Assembly (NCBI GenBank): GCA_934754475.1
Contig: CAKVHV010000003.1
Location: 1 to 64,000 of the forward strand
Direction of reading: 5' to 3'
Origin: an uncultured Clostridia bacterium
GTDB lineage: Bacteria; Bacillota; Clostridia; Christensenellales; UBA1242
Length of the DNA: 64,000 bases
The position numbers and the translations under genes were made by a program. Positions 42,256 through 52,700 of this stretch are shown in pieces; position 1 is the stretch's first letter, and every line of letters starts with the position of its first letter. Below the pieces are notes generated by a model. That model saw only the letters and a list, made by a program, of their open reading frames with translations. It made no database searches and was not told where the DNA came from.

Positions 42256-43041
42256 ATGAACCGAATTGTAGTTATAACGGGCGGGACTAGTGGAATCGGC
42301 TTGGAACTAAAAAAACTATATACTTTGAGTGGCGACACTGTTCTTACCATTTCAACAAGGCGATTAGACGACCCTTTGCACTATTCTTGTAGTGTGTCTG
42401 ACGAAAAAAACATCAAAGATATTATTGAGCAAATCGGGTCTAAATATGGGCGAATTGATGTGCTTATTAATAATGCCGGATTTGGAATGAGCGGAATTTG
42501 TGAATTTTTGCCAAGCGACAAAATTAAGGATTTAACCGAAGTCAACTATTATGGCACAATTTACACAATTCAAAGTGCCTTGAAATTTATGCAAAAAGAT
42601 TCAAAAATTATTAATATTTCATCAGCCATGGCATTATTTCCCGTTCCTTTTAGGGGAATTTATGCGTCCGTTAAGTCGGCCGTGCTAACACTATCTTTCG
42701 AACTTAGAATGGAACTTAAAAGTTTGGGGATTGACGTTGTTGCTATCTGTCCGGGAGATATTAAGACAAACTTTACAAAAAATAGAGTCAAGGACTTTGT
42801 AACAAACGAACGTTATGGCAATAGACTTGAGAGTGCAACACTCAAAAGCGATAGCCGAGAAGACAAACGTATGAGTGCCGAAAAATGCGCAAAGTCAATT
42901 TACAAAAAAATCAATCACAAAAAATGTAAGCCATTTTATATAATTGGCTCAAAATATAAAGCCTTATATTTCCTAACAAAAATAACCCCAAAATCTTGGC
43001 TACTTGGAATTACAAACAAGTTATATGGCGGAAAAAACTAG
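42256..43041 (+). CDS. short-chain dehydrogenase/reductase
   Basis: A 261-residue SDR. VVITGGTSGIGLELKKLY (~5-22) is the cofactor-binding motif, DVLINNAGFG (~70-79), IINISSAMALFPVPFRG (~116-132) and YASVKSAVLTLS (~134-145) hold the catalytic Ser, Tyr and Lys, and VVAICPGDIKTNFTKN (~158-173) follows. It is cotranscribed with the flavodoxin-like gene, so the pair probably forms one redox pathway. The substrate is unknown. Confidence 0.88.
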   Translation: MNRIVVITGGTSGIGLELKKLYTLSGDTVLTISTRRLDDPLHYSCSVSDEKNIKDIIEQIGSKYGRIDVLINNAGFGMSGICEFLPSDKIKDLTEVNYYGTIYTIQSALKFMQKDSKIINISSAMALFPVPFRGIYASVKSAVLTLSFELRMELKSLGIDVVAICPGDIKTNFTKNRVKDFVTNERYGNRLESATLKSDSREDKRMSAEKCAKSIYKKINHKKCKPFYIIGSKYKALYFLTKITPKSWLLGITNKLYGGKN

Positions 43042-43061
43042 AATTATATGAATTGGAAAAT

Positions 43062-43095
43062 AAAAAAATTTGCATCTAAACATGCAAATTTTTTT
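43062..43095. terminator. bidirectional terminator
   Basis: AAAAAAATTTGCAT pairs with ATGCAAATTTTTTT, a symmetric hairpin between convergent genes. Confidence 0.88.
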
Positions 43096-43210
43096 GTTTA
43101 ATTATATTCTCTTTGTAATTTTTTAAGATATTCTCTTTATTGATTTTCTAAGTCATAACAACATTAAATCAAAAACGTTTTATCTATGTTTTTAAATCTT
43201 GAGCAAAGAT

Positions 43211-45784
43211 TTATTTTTGACTAACTATCATTTTGAAACTTGTCATTGTGCCAGACGAATCGGTTATATTTTCTTCGATTATTTCAAATGAAATGTTTAT
43301 GCTTTTGCTTTGAGTATAGGCATTAAACATGTTTGTCATTTTGGCTAGCATATCCGAACCGCTGAAAGTATCCAAGATTGAGTTGAGAGCATAGATTGTA
43401 TACTCGCCCGAAATATTTCTACTAAGTAGCGAATTAACCAAATGCTCAACTTCGCCATCACTATCTATAAGTAGTGATTGAGCGATAATATATAGCATGC
43501 CTTTGTTGCCTTGACTATCATACTCTAGTGTTTGATTATAGTAGTTGTCAAGGTGCAAGTATTGTTCTTGGAATTTATTTGGTTTCATAACATTTTGTTG
43601 GAAGAATGTTGTTAGTTTGTAATATGGGATTGAATATAGTTCTTGATAACCGATTACCCAACCAAATATGTTTGTTTCGGGTTTGAGATATGTCAAAACG
43701 TCGGTTGCTTTGTTATATTGAGTTTTAATCGTTCCCACCGATGTTTGAATCTCTTCTTCTTCAATACCAGTTTGACTTAGATATTTTTCGTTGACTTTTT
43801 CGTACTCAGTGACCATATAATTGTAGTCAATAATTGTCTCCCAAGTGCCAACGTGTGAATTAAACATATAATCAAAAGCATTTTGCAATTCTTGGGTGTT
43901 TTTAATAACCAAGCTTTGTGTAGTTCCGTTGTTTGTAAACTTTTGATTGTCGTAATAGTATAGACTTTCTGGCGATGCGTATTTTTTGTACTTCCAGTCC
44001 CTTTTTGCAAATTGGAAATGAGTATCTTTGACATCTTCGTCACTAAGACCAAAGTAAGTATGCGACAATAATTCTTGATTGTCGGTAGACTGAAACTCCG
44101 TCCAAGTAATATCTGCCAAGTAATACTTGCCTTCAATATTATCTGTTGGGTCGATATCAATATAAACTTTGTTCCAAGCATGACCGCCCGTCGAAGAGCC
44201 AGTGCTTGCATCCCCAGTAACCCTAATACAATCAATGCCAATCATATTACACATAAGACTATATGCCTTAGAGAATCCGTCACAAACCGAATACCCTTGG
44301 CTTCCGTCTCTTTGGAATACACCTTCCAAATAATAACATGGGTGTAGTGTTGGATATTGTGCAACTGTTTCGGTATAAACTGGAGTTGTATAACTTGTAT
44401 AATCATATGAAGTGTTGTATGAAATCCAGTCGAATAGACTCAATGCCTTTTCGTAATCACTCATTTCGTCTGAGATGATTTCTTTGATAACTTCTTTTGC
44501 TTGTTTATAAATTCTATAAGCGCTGCTATTTACACTTTCAAATACAGGGGTTACTTTGTTTTCAACCGCCCAGTATAATTGTTCGCTGGTTGTAACCGAA
44601 GTATACAAAAATTGTTTGTCTGATGCAAATGTGTAATTGTCGCCATATTTGTCTTTGAGACTAGTATAATTTACTCTTTCATAATATGGTGTAGTTCCTG
44701 CTTGAGAAAGGATACTTGACTTAAGTGGTTTAATTGTTGTATCACATTCTTTGAAACCACCGTAACTAATTTTGATATTTATATCTGTATATGAGCCATT
44801 AAATGCACAGAATCTATCAGCCACATTGTTGGAGCCATACCACATTGTTTCGTACATTTGATTAAGTCCATACAAAACCGCATAATCCATTTTGTCAAGG
44901 AAGTTGTTTCCATCAAATGTGTATGTTACAAAACTCTTAAATTCGTCGCTTATCTTAATATTAAAGTCTTCTATTCTATTTATAAAAGAATAATAAATAA
45001 TATTGCTTAGTTCTTGAATTGAATTAATATAATAGTCGTTAATAAATCCGTCAAATAGATAAATTTGTTTGGTGTAGCCACCATTGTCGTCGGAATTGTA
45101 GTATATTATATCTGATGCAATAACATTGTAACTTTCGCCATCTTTTGTATAGTTATATCCAATTCTAATAGCATAAATTTCATTTTTTGAAATCCAATTA
45201 TTTACACGCAAGTCTTCGCAAGTTGTATCCAATTTGTGCGAAGCAATCTCGGTTGAATTTGAACACAAATATACATAGTATTCTACATTTTCGCTTCCTA
45301 CTGGAAGTTGGTCGGAAGTTAGCGGAATATAACTTAGGCTTGTGCCGGTTAGAGACAATTGAATTTTGTTTGTCAAATCAATTGATTCGGTTGGGGTTTG
45401 TTTGGAAATTACATTTTTCTTGGTGTAATTAAAAGTGACAACATTACTCTTTGCACTATCTTGTTTGTTAATGCTAGCCGACCTTGCAATTACATAGAAT
45501 TTATAAGTTCCCGACTCGTCAACAATTGATGTTAAATCATAAATAAACATCGAGTTATTATTGCTACTAACTTCGTCTGCAAGTTGGTCGTTTGAATAAA
45601 TAGCATAAGTATCTGCACTATCAATTTTTGACCACGTCAAACAATTATTTGACTCGCTAAGTGCTATCCTAGGTGTTTTGAGTATTCTCGCTGACGAAAA
45701 GAATATTTCACAGCCCGTTAGGACTGGGAACACACATATTAGTGCCATAATCAAAACTATTAGTATTTTATTTAGTTTTTTCAT
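43211..45784 (-). CDS. lipoprotein with fibronectin-like part and transglutaminase domain
   Basis: An 857-residue lipoprotein. The signal peptide ends in the lipobox LTGC (Cys ~25). Residues ~35-110 resemble a fibronectin III-like module (LTWSKIDSADTYAIYSNDQL). The core transglutaminase-like domain is SVCDGFSKAYSLMCNMIGID (Cys ~520, catalytic), GHAWNKVYIDID (His ~548) and YLADITWTEF (Asp ~566), the Cys-His-Asp triad. The C-terminal ~250 residues are not recognised. It is the last gene of the SipW operon. A protein-crosslinking or peptidase role on the surface is plausible. The start follows AAGGAGACATC. Confidence 0.87.
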   Translation of the reverse strand: MKKLNKILIVLIMALICVFPVLTGCEIFFSSARILKTPRIALSESNNCLTWSKIDSADTYAIYSNDQLADEVSSNNNSMFIYDLTSIVDESGTYKFYVIARSASINKQDSAKSNVVTFNYTKKNVISKQTPTESIDLTNKIQLSLTGTSLSYIPLTSDQLPVGSENVEYYVYLCSNSTEIASHKLDTTCEDLRVNNWISKNEIYAIRIGYNYTKDGESYNVIASDIIYYNSDDNGGYTKQIYLFDGFINDYYINSIQELSNIIYYSFINRIEDFNIKISDEFKSFVTYTFDGNNFLDKMDYAVLYGLNQMYETMWYGSNNVADRFCAFNGSYTDINIKISYGGFKECDTTIKPLKSSILSQAGTTPYYERVNYTSLKDKYGDNYTFASDKQFLYTSVTTSEQLYWAVENKVTPVFESVNSSAYRIYKQAKEVIKEIISDEMSDYEKALSLFDWISYNTSYDYTSYTTPVYTETVAQYPTLHPCYYLEGVFQRDGSQGYSVCDGFSKAYSLMCNMIGIDCIRVTGDASTGSSTGGHAWNKVYIDIDPTDNIEGKYYLADITWTEFQSTDNQELLSHTYFGLSDEDVKDTHFQFAKRDWKYKKYASPESLYYYDNQKFTNNGTTQSLVIKNTQELQNAFDYMFNSHVGTWETIIDYNYMVTEYEKVNEKYLSQTGIEEEEIQTSVGTIKTQYNKATDVLTYLKPETNIFGWVIGYQELYSIPYYKLTTFFQQNVMKPNKFQEQYLHLDNYYNQTLEYDSQGNKGMLYIIAQSLLIDSDGEVEHLVNSLLSRNISGEYTIYALNSILDTFSGSDMLAKMTNMFNAYTQSKSINISFEIIEENITDSSGTMTSFKMIVSQK

Positions 45785-45793
45785 GATGTCTCC

Positions 45794-46645
45794 TTAATTA
45801 TTGTTCAAGTTATAATCGCCCCTAATTGTTTTAGAGAGCCATGTTGCTGGAGCGGTCGACCATATGCCATTGCTTAGATTGTTTGTATCTGCTTCGATGG
45901 ATTCGACCAAAACTTGTATTTGACCATATCTTCCCAAATCTGCATCTTCACAATCTATTGAGTTTCCATCGACTTTGAGTTCTGAGAATAATTCTATTCT
46001 TCGTTGGTATCCAACACTTCCGCAATAATAGTAGAAATTATCGTCAAAGGCTGTGCCACCACCATCTTTGGTTGCATCAAACTTGTACCAACTATCCGAA
46101 ACTTTTGGAATTAATACATCATATCTATCTTCGAAATTTAGTATTAATTTTATTTTAAATCTTACAAAAATGCTAGGCGGGGTTGAATTGCCCGTTTGGG
46201 CATCCCCACGATAATCGTTTGAGTTTCTGGCAAATGCCGAAATTGCAAGTTTGTCGCCGGGATTAATCGGTCTTAGTTCTTCCTTACCCGTTTCTGTAAT
46301 AATCGTCAGCAAAGATTTGTTTTCAATTTCCATACTGACACGAATGTCGTAATTTTCTTCTTCGCTTGTTCCCGTCTTTGTAAGCAATACAACAAATGCT
46401 ATGAGAATACACAAAAGAATAATTACAAGTATTATTGCCACAATTGTCTTAATTTTAGACGAAGTGCCTTCACGACTTTTTCCGCCACCAACTTGTTTTT
46501 TTAGTTTTTCGAGTGCTTGTTGCTCTCTAAGTGTGTGGTCGCTGACCCTACTTGCGTCAATATTACTCATAGGGGTACTTTGATTTTGTGGCTTTGTTAC
46601 ATCAATAATCTTGTTTTTCTCTGGTCGATTTTGATTTTCGTCCAT
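45794..46645 (-). CDS. membrane-anchored TasA-like protein without SipW motif
   Basis: A 283-residue protein. A ~65-residue soluble, basic N-terminus precedes one membrane segment (~66-88), after which there is no T-L-A-W/Y motif but EENYDIRVSMEIENKSLLT, resembling the N-terminus of the mature SipW-signal proteins. NPGDKLAISAFARNS (~122-136) parallels YPGDKIKLRLGMQLGS of the neighbour at 46684. It is probably anchored in the membrane with the beta domain outside. It lies 38 nt after the 46684 gene and 9 nt before the transglutaminase lipoprotein. Confidence 0.7.
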   Translation of the reverse strand: MDENQNRPEKNKIIDVTKPQNQSTPMSNIDASRVSDHTLREQQALEKLKKQVGGGKSREGTSSKIKTIVAIILVIILLCILIAFVVLLTKTGTSEEENYDIRVSMEIENKSLLTIITETGKEELRPINPGDKLAISAFARNSNDYRGDAQTGNSTPPSIFVRFKIKLILNFEDRYDVLIPKVSDSWYKFDATKDGGGTAFDDNFYYYCGSVGYQRRIELFSELKVDGNSIDCEDADLGRYGQIQVLVESIEADTNNLSNGIWSTAPATWLSKTIRGDYNLNNN

Positions 46646-46683
46646 ACAATAATACCCCCTTTTTTCATTTTTTATTTTAAAAT

Positions 46684-47457
46684 TTAAATATCTTCATCAT
46701 CGCCAAGTGCAAAATCCCACCATGGTCCATAGCCCTTGTAAGCAAGTGGGTCTGGAACGTTTGGAACTTGGATTGCTTCAACTACATAATTTATATGAAA
46801 TTTGCAGTTGGCTTGTGCGTTGGTTATTTCTGTTTTGCTAAGAGCGATGTAGCCATTCAAAAATTCTATTTGTTCAAGATTGTATGAAATTTTGGATGTA
46901 GTTCTACCATTTTCGGTTACTTTTCTTACATACCAATAATCTGTTTCAAGTGTTGGGTCGTTAAGTCTTGCAAACTGATTAAAGTCTACAAGTTCCCATT
47001 CGTTTTCGTCTGGCTTGTCTTTGTATTCTAGCAAATTGTCTCCGGCTGGAACTTCGATTCCGCTGAGTTCCCCATTAACAATATTTTCATAAGTGATTTT
47101 GATTTTTACTCTAACATATGCCGGGCTTGATTCAACTTCGTTTGAACCTAATTGCATACCTAGTCTGAGTTTAATTTTGTCACCCGGATAAACTTTTGTA
47201 TTATAATTTTCCAAAATATCTGTTTTGACGTCGTGTTTGAAGTATGGATTTCCGCTTTCGTCGGTTAGTTCTTCAAATTCAGTAATATAGATATTAACTG
47301 GATTACTAAGAATAATATCTGCAGTATCTGTTTTGGTTCTTATGTACCATGCTGCGGTCGACGAAACAATCACTAGTACAAATATAATTATTGCTAGTGC
47401 TATTATTATCATGTTTTGTGTTTGAATTTTCTTCTTTAAATCTTGTTTACTCGCCAT
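46684..47457 (-). CDS. SipW-type signal peptide protein
   Basis: A 257-residue protein. The membrane segment (~16-33) ends in IVSSTAAWYIRTKTDTADII, a SipW-type signal (S-T-A-A-W-Y). The mature part is beta-rich, with YPGDKIKLRLGMQLGSNE (~89-106) and C-terminal WDFALGDDEDI. It starts after AGGAGAAAAT in the gap from the gene at 47489. Confidence 0.75.
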   Translation of the reverse strand: MASKQDLKKKIQTQNMIIIALAIIIFVLVIVSSTAAWYIRTKTDTADIILSNPVNIYITEFEELTDESGNPYFKHDVKTDILENYNTKVYPGDKIKLRLGMQLGSNEVESSPAYVRVKIKITYENIVNGELSGIEVPAGDNLLEYKDKPDENEWELVDFNQFARLNDPTLETDYWYVRKVTENGRTTSKISYNLEQIEFLNGYIALSKTEITNAQANCKFHINYVVEAIQVPNVPDPLAYKGYGPWWDFALGDDEDI

Positions 47458-47488
47458 ATTTTCTCCTGTAATTCAGTTAAACTCAAAT

Positions 47489-48181
47489 TTACTCAACTCG
47501 AGTTAAACTCTCGACTTCTGCCATACTCTTAAATATTTGTGGTGCTGTATTCCACAAGTCTACACTCGCACCATATTGACGTTGAACGGTCTCAACTTGG
47601 AATTTGATTGTAACTTCGGCATCAGCATTTGTATTTTGCATAAGGTTTGTTGTTTTGTAGCCTTTGTTAAACATAATATTAGTAGAATAAATCCCACCAA
47701 TAAAGTAATAATATCCGTCATCTGCATTAAAAAACCATTTGTTTTTAACTGCATCTGAATATGTAGTATTCGTTGTCAAATTGCTATCAAAATACAAATC
47801 GAACAAATCCTTGTTGTCTACAAAACTATCTGTTCCTGGGTCTTTTCGTGTTGTTGTAAATTTGATTCTAACATATGCGCCGTCGATATTGTGATTATCC
47901 GAAGTTTTGAGATAAGTAGATATATCTTGACCGTCTTGGTCAAGAGTATAAATTGTGTCTGGTGCAAGACTTAGATTTTTGAACTTGAAATTTGTAGTTA
48001 TATCCAAGTCCAAAGTCCCAATAAGGGTTATATCCGGCTCACCATTGCTTGTAATACTTTCGTCCATAAACCAAGAGAGTGTCTGAGTTGAAAAAATAGT
48101 CAAAGCAATCATGCACAAAACTATTGCTACAACGATTGTGTAAATATTAAATTTTGACTTAGGTTCAAAATCTTTTTTCAT
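47489..48181 (-). CDS. SipW-type signal peptide protein
   Basis: A 230-residue protein. The start is set at ATG 48179-48181 after GGAGAGAAG; a longer ORF would overlap the upstream gene end. The membrane segment ends in TIFSTQTLSWFMDESITSNG. The mature part has LDLDITTNFKFKNLSLAPDT (~63-82) and a C-terminal AEVTIKFQVETVQ. It is one of the tandem set between sipW and the transglutaminase lipoprotein. Confidence 0.74.
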   Translation of the reverse strand: MKKDFEPKSKFNIYTIVVAIVLCMIALTIFSTQTLSWFMDESITSNGEPDITLIGTLDLDITTNFKFKNLSLAPDTIYTLDQDGQDISTYLKTSDNHNIDGAYVRIKFTTTRKDPGTDSFVDNKDLFDLYFDSNLTTNTTYSDAVKNKWFFNADDGYYYFIGGIYSTNIMFNKGYKTTNLMQNTNADAEVTIKFQVETVQRQYGASVDLWNTAPQIFKSMAEVESLTRVE

Positions 48182-48200
48182 CTTCTCTCCTTTTTTATTT

Positions 48201-48968
48201 TTATTGCCAAGCAGTCCATGTACTTGGCAAAGTTTCTTTGCTTCCAAAAGGATATGCAAGAACTGGCAAGTCCGGAGTACCAACCAAATCATCTATTTGG
48301 CTTTGGGTAAGTCCGTTTGTTTTTTTGTAAATATTTCCGTCATAAGCCACTGCATCAACCGTCAAATCTACATAGAACGTAGTAGACGTCTGTTCGCTAC
48401 TTACAACGATTGAATCCACCACACTAATTTCCCTATTTGAAACATCAATTTCGGAAGTAGTTCCGTCAGCATTAGTGGTCTTTTGAACATATGGTTCTAG
48501 TTTTGAATTGTAATACATATTTCCACAAAAAGCGTCTGTCTTGAAGTCAGTAATCCAATTCGTGCTTGTCATAGAGACTTGTCCTACTAGAGTAGGAGTG
48601 GTTTTTGAGATTGCAACCGATTTATTGTTGTTTTCCAAATAATAAATACTAATTGTTGCTCTAACCAAGGCATCAATTGTGCCTTCGTTTCGGATTTTGA
48701 GATTTAGATTTCGAGTAAGTCCACTTGACGATTCGTATGGACTATCTACTGTATATCTAGTCACTCCGTCAATCGTCTGAGAACTTCCCGTCACCTTGAC
48801 TCCATTTGCATAAATTGCAATGTCTATTTTTCCGATATGTGAATTGTCGTCATTGTATTCATAATATTTAGTAAGCCAAGCCAAAGTAGATACGCAAAGG
48901 CAAGAGCATAGTACTATCAAAACTAGTACTATCCAAAGCGGTTTAAACTTGCTCTGCCTAATAGTCAT
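48201..48968 (-). CDS. SipW-type signal peptide protein
   Basis: A 255-residue protein. The membrane segment ends in LCVSTLAWLTKYYEYNDD, a SipW-type signal. The mature part begins IDIAIYANGVKVTGSSQTI. It starts immediately 2 nt downstream of sipW, so it is translated from the same transcript and is the most likely SipW partner. Confidence 0.75.
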   Translation of the reverse strand: MTIRQSKFKPLWIVLVLIVLCSCLCVSTLAWLTKYYEYNDDNSHIGKIDIAIYANGVKVTGSSQTIDGVTRYTVDSPYESSSGLTRNLNLKIRNEGTIDALVRATISIYYLENNNKSVAISKTTPTLVGQVSMTSTNWITDFKTDAFCGNMYYNSKLEPYVQKTTNADGTTSEIDVSNREISVVDSIVVSSEQTSTTFYVDLTVDAVAYDGNIYKKTNGLTQSQIDDLVGTPDLPVLAYPFGSKETLPSTWTAWQ

Positions 48969-48970
48969 AT

Positions 48971-49549
48971 CTATTCTCCGTCTTCATTTTCGTAACATTC
49001 TATATCGTCAACTTCCAACTTGCCTTTGAGATAGTTGAGAACTTCAACAAATCCCACAAGTAATACTGCAAGAATTATTAGCATTACATAATTTGCTTTT
49101 ACATATCTAACAACCACACCAACTGACTTGAAGATATGGTCTTCGTAAACCCTTCCTACAACTCTTCCCTTGATAGTTCCGTCCAAGGTGTCGCTATTAT
49201 CACCTTTTGTAAACCATCTTGCTTCGGGACTATTGTATCTTGGGTCTTCGGGGTCAATAATTTCTCCGTCAATTTTTTTGCCATATACTCTGTGAGTTAA
49301 ATTATATCCCGAGCCTTCCATTGTTACAATATCGCCTAGTTCCAAGTCTTCGTAATCACAAGGGGTGACAACAACCAAACTTCCAACCGGCATTGTTGGC
49401 TCCATTGAGCCTGATGATACAATCATAAACTTGTATCCAAGTACTACAAGTAGTGCTATGGATATAAGTAGAGAAATAAGCAAACTCTTGAGTATCGCAA
49501 AAAACCATACTTTGAAATAATTTGTTTTTTCTAGTCTATAAAATTTCAT
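48971..49549 (-). CDS. sipW: SipW-type signal peptidase I
   Basis: A 192-residue signal peptidase I of the ER/SipW type. Membrane segments lie at ~18-40 and ~147-168. SSGSMEPTMPVGS (Ser48) and THRVYG (His86) give the Ser-His pair; a Lys, used by ordinary bacterial SPases, is replaced by His. WFTKGDNSDT (~112-121) holds the conserved Asp. In Bacillus, SipW releases TasA and TapA. Here it heads an operon of SipW-signal proteins. Start after AAAAGGAACTTAC. Confidence 0.93.
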   Translation of the reverse strand: MKFYRLEKTNYFKVWFFAILKSLLISLLISIALLVVLGYKFMIVSSGSMEPTMPVGSLVVVTPCDYEDLELGDIVTMEGSGYNLTHRVYGKKIDGEIIDPEDPRYNSPEARWFTKGDNSDTLDGTIKGRVVGRVYEDHIFKSVGVVVRYVKANYVMLIILAVLLVGFVEVLNYLKGKLEVDDIECYENEDGE

Positions 49550-49590
49550 GTAAGTTCCTTTTTATGTTTTACATAATTTGTCTAATCGTT

Positions 49591-49718
49591 TTGTTATTTA
49601 AAGCAATAATATAGTATTATTGCAACTAATAGCCACATATTTTTCTCCGCAAAATTTGTAAATAATTTTTGCATTTTGTTGGACTTACTTGCTTTGGGAA
49701 ACCCAAAGCAAGTTTTTT
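49591..49718 (+). ncRNA. candidate plus-strand small RNA with terminator
   Basis: A plus-strand hairpin, ACTTGCTTTGGG (49687-49698)-aaa-CCCAAAGCAAGT (49702-49713) with six T residues after it, is oriented for plus-strand transcription, although all genes from 43 to 60 kb run on the minus strand. TTGTTA (49591-49596), 18 bp, TATTAT (49615-49620) could be its promoter. The transcript would be ~90 nt, in the gap between sipW and the giant gene. On the minus strand the stem lacks a T run, so it is not a normal terminator for the giant gene. Confidence 0.45.
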
Positions 49719-49746
49719 CCAATCTTAAAATTTTTCCATTAATTTT

Positions 49747-52700
49747 TTATTCTTCAGACATTCCTACAAGATATGGATATTTTGTAGAATCTGTAACATA
49801 AATGTTTTTGTTGTCTTCCTTCAAGTCCTTCAAGGCATTGTTTAAATCGCTAAGTTGAGATACTTTGGTTACTCCGTTTATAGTAATTTCAGTACCCATA
49901 TTCTCACTTTCAATCATGTAGAAGTTGTTTTCACAAGTAAGCGTTGCGCTTGAATTATCTACAAAGTAGTAAACTCCACTATTTCCAGCCGAAGCCGAAC
50001 TATTTGTAAAGTTAACTACAACATAACAATTCTTAATAGTTGCACTATCACTACTTGCAACTGACATCATTCCAACAAGTCCACCAATGTTTGTGGTAAT
50101 GTTGAATGACGATGTAAGTTTGAGTGTAAGTCTTGAGTATGAATTAGAAATTACACCTTTTGTCATAGTTCCAGCAATTCCGCCATAAATAACGTTTTTG
50201 CCTTTGCCCGAAGTAGAACTTAGATATTTGTCAACAACATTAACATTTCCAATTGAGTAACATCTATCAATTGTGCCTGAGTTATCGTTGGTTATTCCAC
50301 TGGCATAGTTGGATGTAATATCTCCCGAGAAGTAAGTATTCACAATTGAACCCGAGTTCTTGTTTGCAATACCAGCAACTTGAGAAACTACTTTACCGTC
50401 ATTTAGTGAGTAAATTCCGGATGTTTGAGTAGTTGTATTTTGTCCTACTTTTACACTTGAATTGCTAATTGTTCCTTGGTTGTCAGTAGTAATACCAGCA
50501 ACACGAACGTGAGAACCTACTCCAGCATTAGCGGTTACATTAATTGCTCCATTTTGAGTAGTAGAAATATTAACATTATCAATAGTGCCTGAGTTTGTAA
50601 TAGTTAGACCCGCTACACTAACTGCTGTATTTCCACTAGCACCCAAATTAAAGTTGATTTCAAAGTTCAAGTTTTTGATAAGTCCTTTGTTATTAAGCAT
50701 AAATGCTTGATAAATATAAAGATTTGAACCTTGATAAGCCTTTGGAGTTAGAACCGAAATTGTTGGGTTAGATTCAACACCCAAAGTAGCATTATAAACT
50801 TTTCTAATACCAACAATCGAACCTGTGAAGTCGTCTGTAATCATATTCCATTCAAGTTGTCTTTGTTCGCCGTCTACAATTCTTATGTCGCTATAGACTT
50901 CGAAGTTTCTTTGAGCAAAGTATCTAATACTATTAAGTTGAACGTATGTTGATACACCATAAGGAAGCATTGTAGAACCATCACCATAAGCAAATACTGC
51001 AAAACTATCGCTAGCATTTCTTACAAGTGTCTTAGATTTAAGATTTCCGGAGTTGTCCGCCGTTCCAACCATGATTGTAATACCAAAGTTATAATCAGTA
51101 CCTACATTTGTTAGTTGATAACTATTTGGAGTTTTTCCGTTTTCGGCTTTGATAAATACAATATCCGAAACTGTCAAATTGTATGTTCCGTCAGTATTAA
51201 CTGTGTAATCAAAATGTCTATTTTTGATTTGCGCATAAGGTCTAATCGCTTCACCAGTTTTTTCGCTTTCACTATTTGTCTTGTAAGTATCTGCAGTCTT
51301 AATCCAGTAGTTACTAAATTCATCTGCACTTACATTTGAAACTTTGTAGCTCATAACAATTTGAACATTATGACCTTTGCTTACATCTACATCCCACGAA
51401 AGTGTTCCTGTATTTTGGTCGAAACTTGCTCTTGTTGGACTTGCTGGGATTTCAATATTTTTAACTTTTGAGAAACTTGAACTAATGTATGCGTCACTTG
51501 AGCTTGTTGAATTGTAGTTTAGACTACCAATTGCTTGAACATATACTTTGAGTGTTGCACCATTGTCGATGTTTGCACCAAGTCTTTCAATTACCTTGCT
51601 AATATCCAAGTATCCATAATTTTCATCGTCTTTGATACTAAAGAATCCTTTGTACTCATTGTCTTCGGAGTCAATCGAAGTTCCGTCGAATATTTTGTCA
51701 ACATATGCTTCGTTTTCGTCTTTGACTTGAGTGATAACCAATGCTCTATATGCTTCGGCATTATCAATCTTTTGCCACCTTACTCTGTTTGTCGAAACAT
51801 TGTCGCCAAGGTCAATTTTTACATTTTCTAGTTCTGGCGCACTTAGTTTTTCGGTCTCCAAAGTTTGTTCGGCTGATGTTATTACAAATTGAGTACCTTG
51901 ACTAGCATTATTTGGACTATATCTAACTGAGAATTTGTATTTGCCAACTGGCATTTCATTATTTAGGTTATAACTATTATTATAACTTGCAATCTCACTA
52001 AATAGTGGATACGAAGTGTATGTTTCGTTAAGCACACCATTTTCGTTTTCGTCATTTCCGTCTTCAAATTCCATAGTCTTGTTGACAATATTTGTCCAAG
52101 CACCATTTTGAAGTCTATCTAATTTAAACTCGGTATGTGCTAATTGTTTATCTATAACATCTGTACTTTCTGTTCCCCACTTAAATACACCATTTTGGAT
52201 GCTTACTTTAGGGGTTGGGAGTTTGGTTACTGTGATTGTTTCGGATTCACTACCATTTAGATAGTATTCGCCAACCGACGATTTTCCAAGCGCACGAATC
52301 TTAATTGCATATTCGCCCGGCTCGTTGATTATAGCCTTACCATTTTCTTCTCTAGTTAGACTATATCTATTATCTGTAGTTTTGATTTCAATATTTTTGT
52401 TATCGTGAATGATAATAATTACAAAACTATCAATATTTGTATAAGTATTGTCACTATTCCAAGACAATTCGCCCAAGTCGTCAATAGTCAAATCAATTGG
52501 AACTGCTACTCTTGAATATCCTTTGGTTTCAACCTTGTCTCCGTCAAAGTAGTTATCAGAAGTATTAGCCAAAATTCCTTGTTTGATATCGTCAACGTGA
52601 GTTGCAATAATATCTATTGTATAAGTTGTACTTACATCATTAAACCATATTACACTCGAATCATTAGGATCTGTGATTGTTGGAATATCGAATGATTGTA

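Noticed and set aside
47489..48292. Longer secreted-protein ORF starting at 48292
   Set aside because: The first 37 codons overlap the 3' end of the upstream gene in another frame, while ATG 48179-48181 has a strong ribosome site and the expected lysine-rich start.
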